Shown one piece after another: positions 32,501-33,493 of a stretch of DNA of 33,493 nucleotides; the stretch's first letter is position 1; each line of letters opens with the position of its first letter. The notes beneath the pieces were generated by a model. The model did no database searches and was not told the origin of the DNA. It was given only the letters and a program-made list of their open reading frames with translations. Source of the DNA: Hypsibius dujardini (Eukaryota > Tardigrada > Eutardigrada > Parachela > Hypsibiidae); contig LRSR01008614.1 in NCBI GenBank assembly GCA_001579985.1, positions 1 through 33,493 on the forward strand, written 5' to 3'. Made by a program: the position numbers and the translations under genes.

Positions 32501-33310
32501 CGGCATTTATTCGCTTGTGAGACGATGGGATGCGCTACAACAATCTGCTCAGACAAAACAGGCACGCTTACTACCAACCGGATGACTGTCACGGCGGCTT
32601 GGTTTGGACGTAAGTTGCATCTTAACGCTGCGGCCAACAGAAGAATAGTGCCGGCAGACGGACGTTGGTCAACCGATTTGCTGTGAAGGATGACAGACAG
32701 GCAGGCAGACGGGCATGCAATCTGGCAAACAGGCAGGCAGGCAGGCCGATAAACTGACAAACAAATGCAACAGTCAAATACAAAGACAGACCGATAATCA
32801 GACAGACAAATAGATAGACAGACAGACAGACAGGCACTCAGAACCGCATATTAATGAGCAGAAAACAGGACATGTCATGAACTACGAAATTTTGGGCGTT
32901 TTTTTCAGGCGACATACATATCATCCCAGGACATCTGCCACTAGATGAAGTCACAAAAGAGCTTGTTTGCACTGCAATTGCCGTTAACAGCAGCTACTCC
33001 TCCGATGTAGGTACTAGGACTCGATTGCTGATCAGGAGTCACTATTTACTGATGTTATATGATTTCAGGTGATCATTACTCCTAGCGCACCACTGGAACA
33101 ACGCGGAAATAAAACGGAGTGTGCCTTGTTACACTTTGTACAGTCCTCAGCTAACACGGACTACCATTCGATTCGTCAAGCGAACCCTGAAGACTCTTTC
33201 GCGAAAGTATATACTTTCAATTCTTCGCGCAAGTCCATGTCAACGGTTTTACGAATTGCTGGCGGCTATCGGGTTTTTTGCAAGGGAGCGGCCGAAATCG
33301 TTCTGGCCAA
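29590..33310 (+). CDS. ATP2B: Plasma-membrane calcium-transporting P-type ATPase (partial)
   Basis: Nine exons (29590-29821, 29890-30081, 30799-31029, 31121-31192, 31293-31346, 31880-32206, 32298-32609, 32909-33006, 33069-33310) give the first 586 residues; the last ends at a GTAAGG donor and the gene continues past the right edge. PMCAs export calcium from the cytosol using ATP. Visible: [11 protein letters not shown] and [13 protein letters not shown] (TM1), TM2, actuator motif TGES (242-245), charged linker after [18 protein letters not shown] in TM4 (412-419), phosphorylation motif CSDKTGTLT with Asp455, and the nucleotide-domain motifs [24 protein letters not shown] and [10 protein letters not shown]. 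The motif usually LDACETMG reads LFACETMG. Intron 3 has a GC donor. Confidence 0.95.
30090..30242. repeat. 52-bp tandem repeat, PMCA intron 2
   Basis: Three copies of a unit with core GCTTGCTTGATTGATGAATT and CTGCAGTTTTTAGGTG; the second and third are identical over about 50 bases. Each unit carries an acceptor-like TTTTTAG. Confidence 0.9.
30562..30672. repeat. Imperfect foldback, PMCA intron 2
   Basis: CACATGGCCACAAT and its reverse complement bound a 110-base stretch whose arms (about 45 bases each) match at roughly 75 per cent. It is a plausible small foldback or MITE remnant without coding capacity. Confidence 0.6.
31030..31120 (+). other. GC-AG intron in PMCA
   Basis: The frame demands exon 3 to end TACG and exon 4 to begin GTGATGTTGTG, restoring [10 protein letters not shown]. 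The 91-base intron therefore starts GCACGT and ends CAG. Using the GT four bases downstream makes a stop codon. Confidence 0.78.
31673..31806. repeat. Degenerate CTGT/CTGC array, PMCA intron 5
   Basis: Loose CTGT, CTGC and TTGT units inside the intron 31347-31879. Confidence 0.82.
32692..32836. repeat. CAGG/CAGA array, PMCA intron 7
   Basis: Mixed CAGG and CAGA units in the intron 32610-32908. Confidence 0.85.
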
Positions 33311-33407
33311 GTAAGGAGCGACTAATTCTGCCGTGATTCCTGCAGGACGGCTGACAGACAAACAGATATACTGACACACAGGGCGGAAAAAAGAGAGAGA
33401 GAGAGGC

Positions 33408-33418
33408 AGGCAGGCAAG

Positions 33419-33493
<75 letters not shown>
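33408..33493. repeat. (CAGG)n microsatellite at the right edge, PMCA intron 9
   Basis: Almost pure CAGG (one CAAG) after a short GA run; at least 20 units, cut by the window end, so full length is unknown. Confidence 0.95.

Overview
This is nuclear DNA of an animal. It holds eight spliced protein-coding genes, packed closely on both strands, with introns of roughly 50-720 bases and GT-AG boundaries in all but two cases. Several families are typical of metazoans (SLCO/OATP transporter, PMCA calcium pump, intracellular-lipid-binding-protein fold, ionotropic glutamate receptor). Gene density, short introns and divergent protein sequences suggest an early-branching invertebrate. A sponge with iGluRs (homoscleromorph or calcareous) is possible, but the sequence alone does not prove it. 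I rebuilt exons by joining frames at splice sites so that phases agree and family motifs are restored. Every multi-exon gene below closes in frame.

Layout, left to right: first coding exon of PDCL (minus, 655-428, cut by the left edge); divergent promoter region; PPIL1 cyclophilin (plus, 1665-2724, 3 exons); tail-to-tail with NAPE-PLD (minus, 5441-3150, 8 exons); a 2.3 kb gap with a small MITE; an NMDA-like ionotropic glutamate receptor (plus, 7768-13961, 21 exons); a 2.5 kb gap rich in foldbacks, a dispersed repeat and a minisatellite; an SLCO/OATP transporter (plus, 16451-21266, 16 exons); tail-to-tail with a secreted protein made of four tandem FABP-like barrels (minus, 25294-21454, 15 exons); a MYST acetyltransferase with double PHD and C2HC fingers (minus, 29210-25933, 12 exons); and, divergent from it, the 5' two thirds of a plasma-membrane calcium ATPase (plus, 29590-33310, 9 exons, continuing past the right edge).

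The most unusual content is the four-barrel lipid-binding polyprotein. Each unit keeps the exon sizes and phases of a single FABP gene, so a whole gene appears to have been multiplied in place. Next are the MYST enzyme, which joins KAT6-type and KAT7-type domains, and the glutamate receptor, whose pore has Gly at the Q/R/N site and a changed M3 gate motif. Non-coding DNA is marked by CAGA/CTGT tetranucleotide arrays in introns of six of the eight genes, several hairpin elements with TA-CTGTA ends, and a 500-bp near-perfect hairpin inside a GC-AG intron. Apart from a loose lipid theme (NAPE-PLD, SLCO, lipid-binding polyprotein) the genes look like unrelated housekeeping and signalling neighbours, not a pathway cluster.
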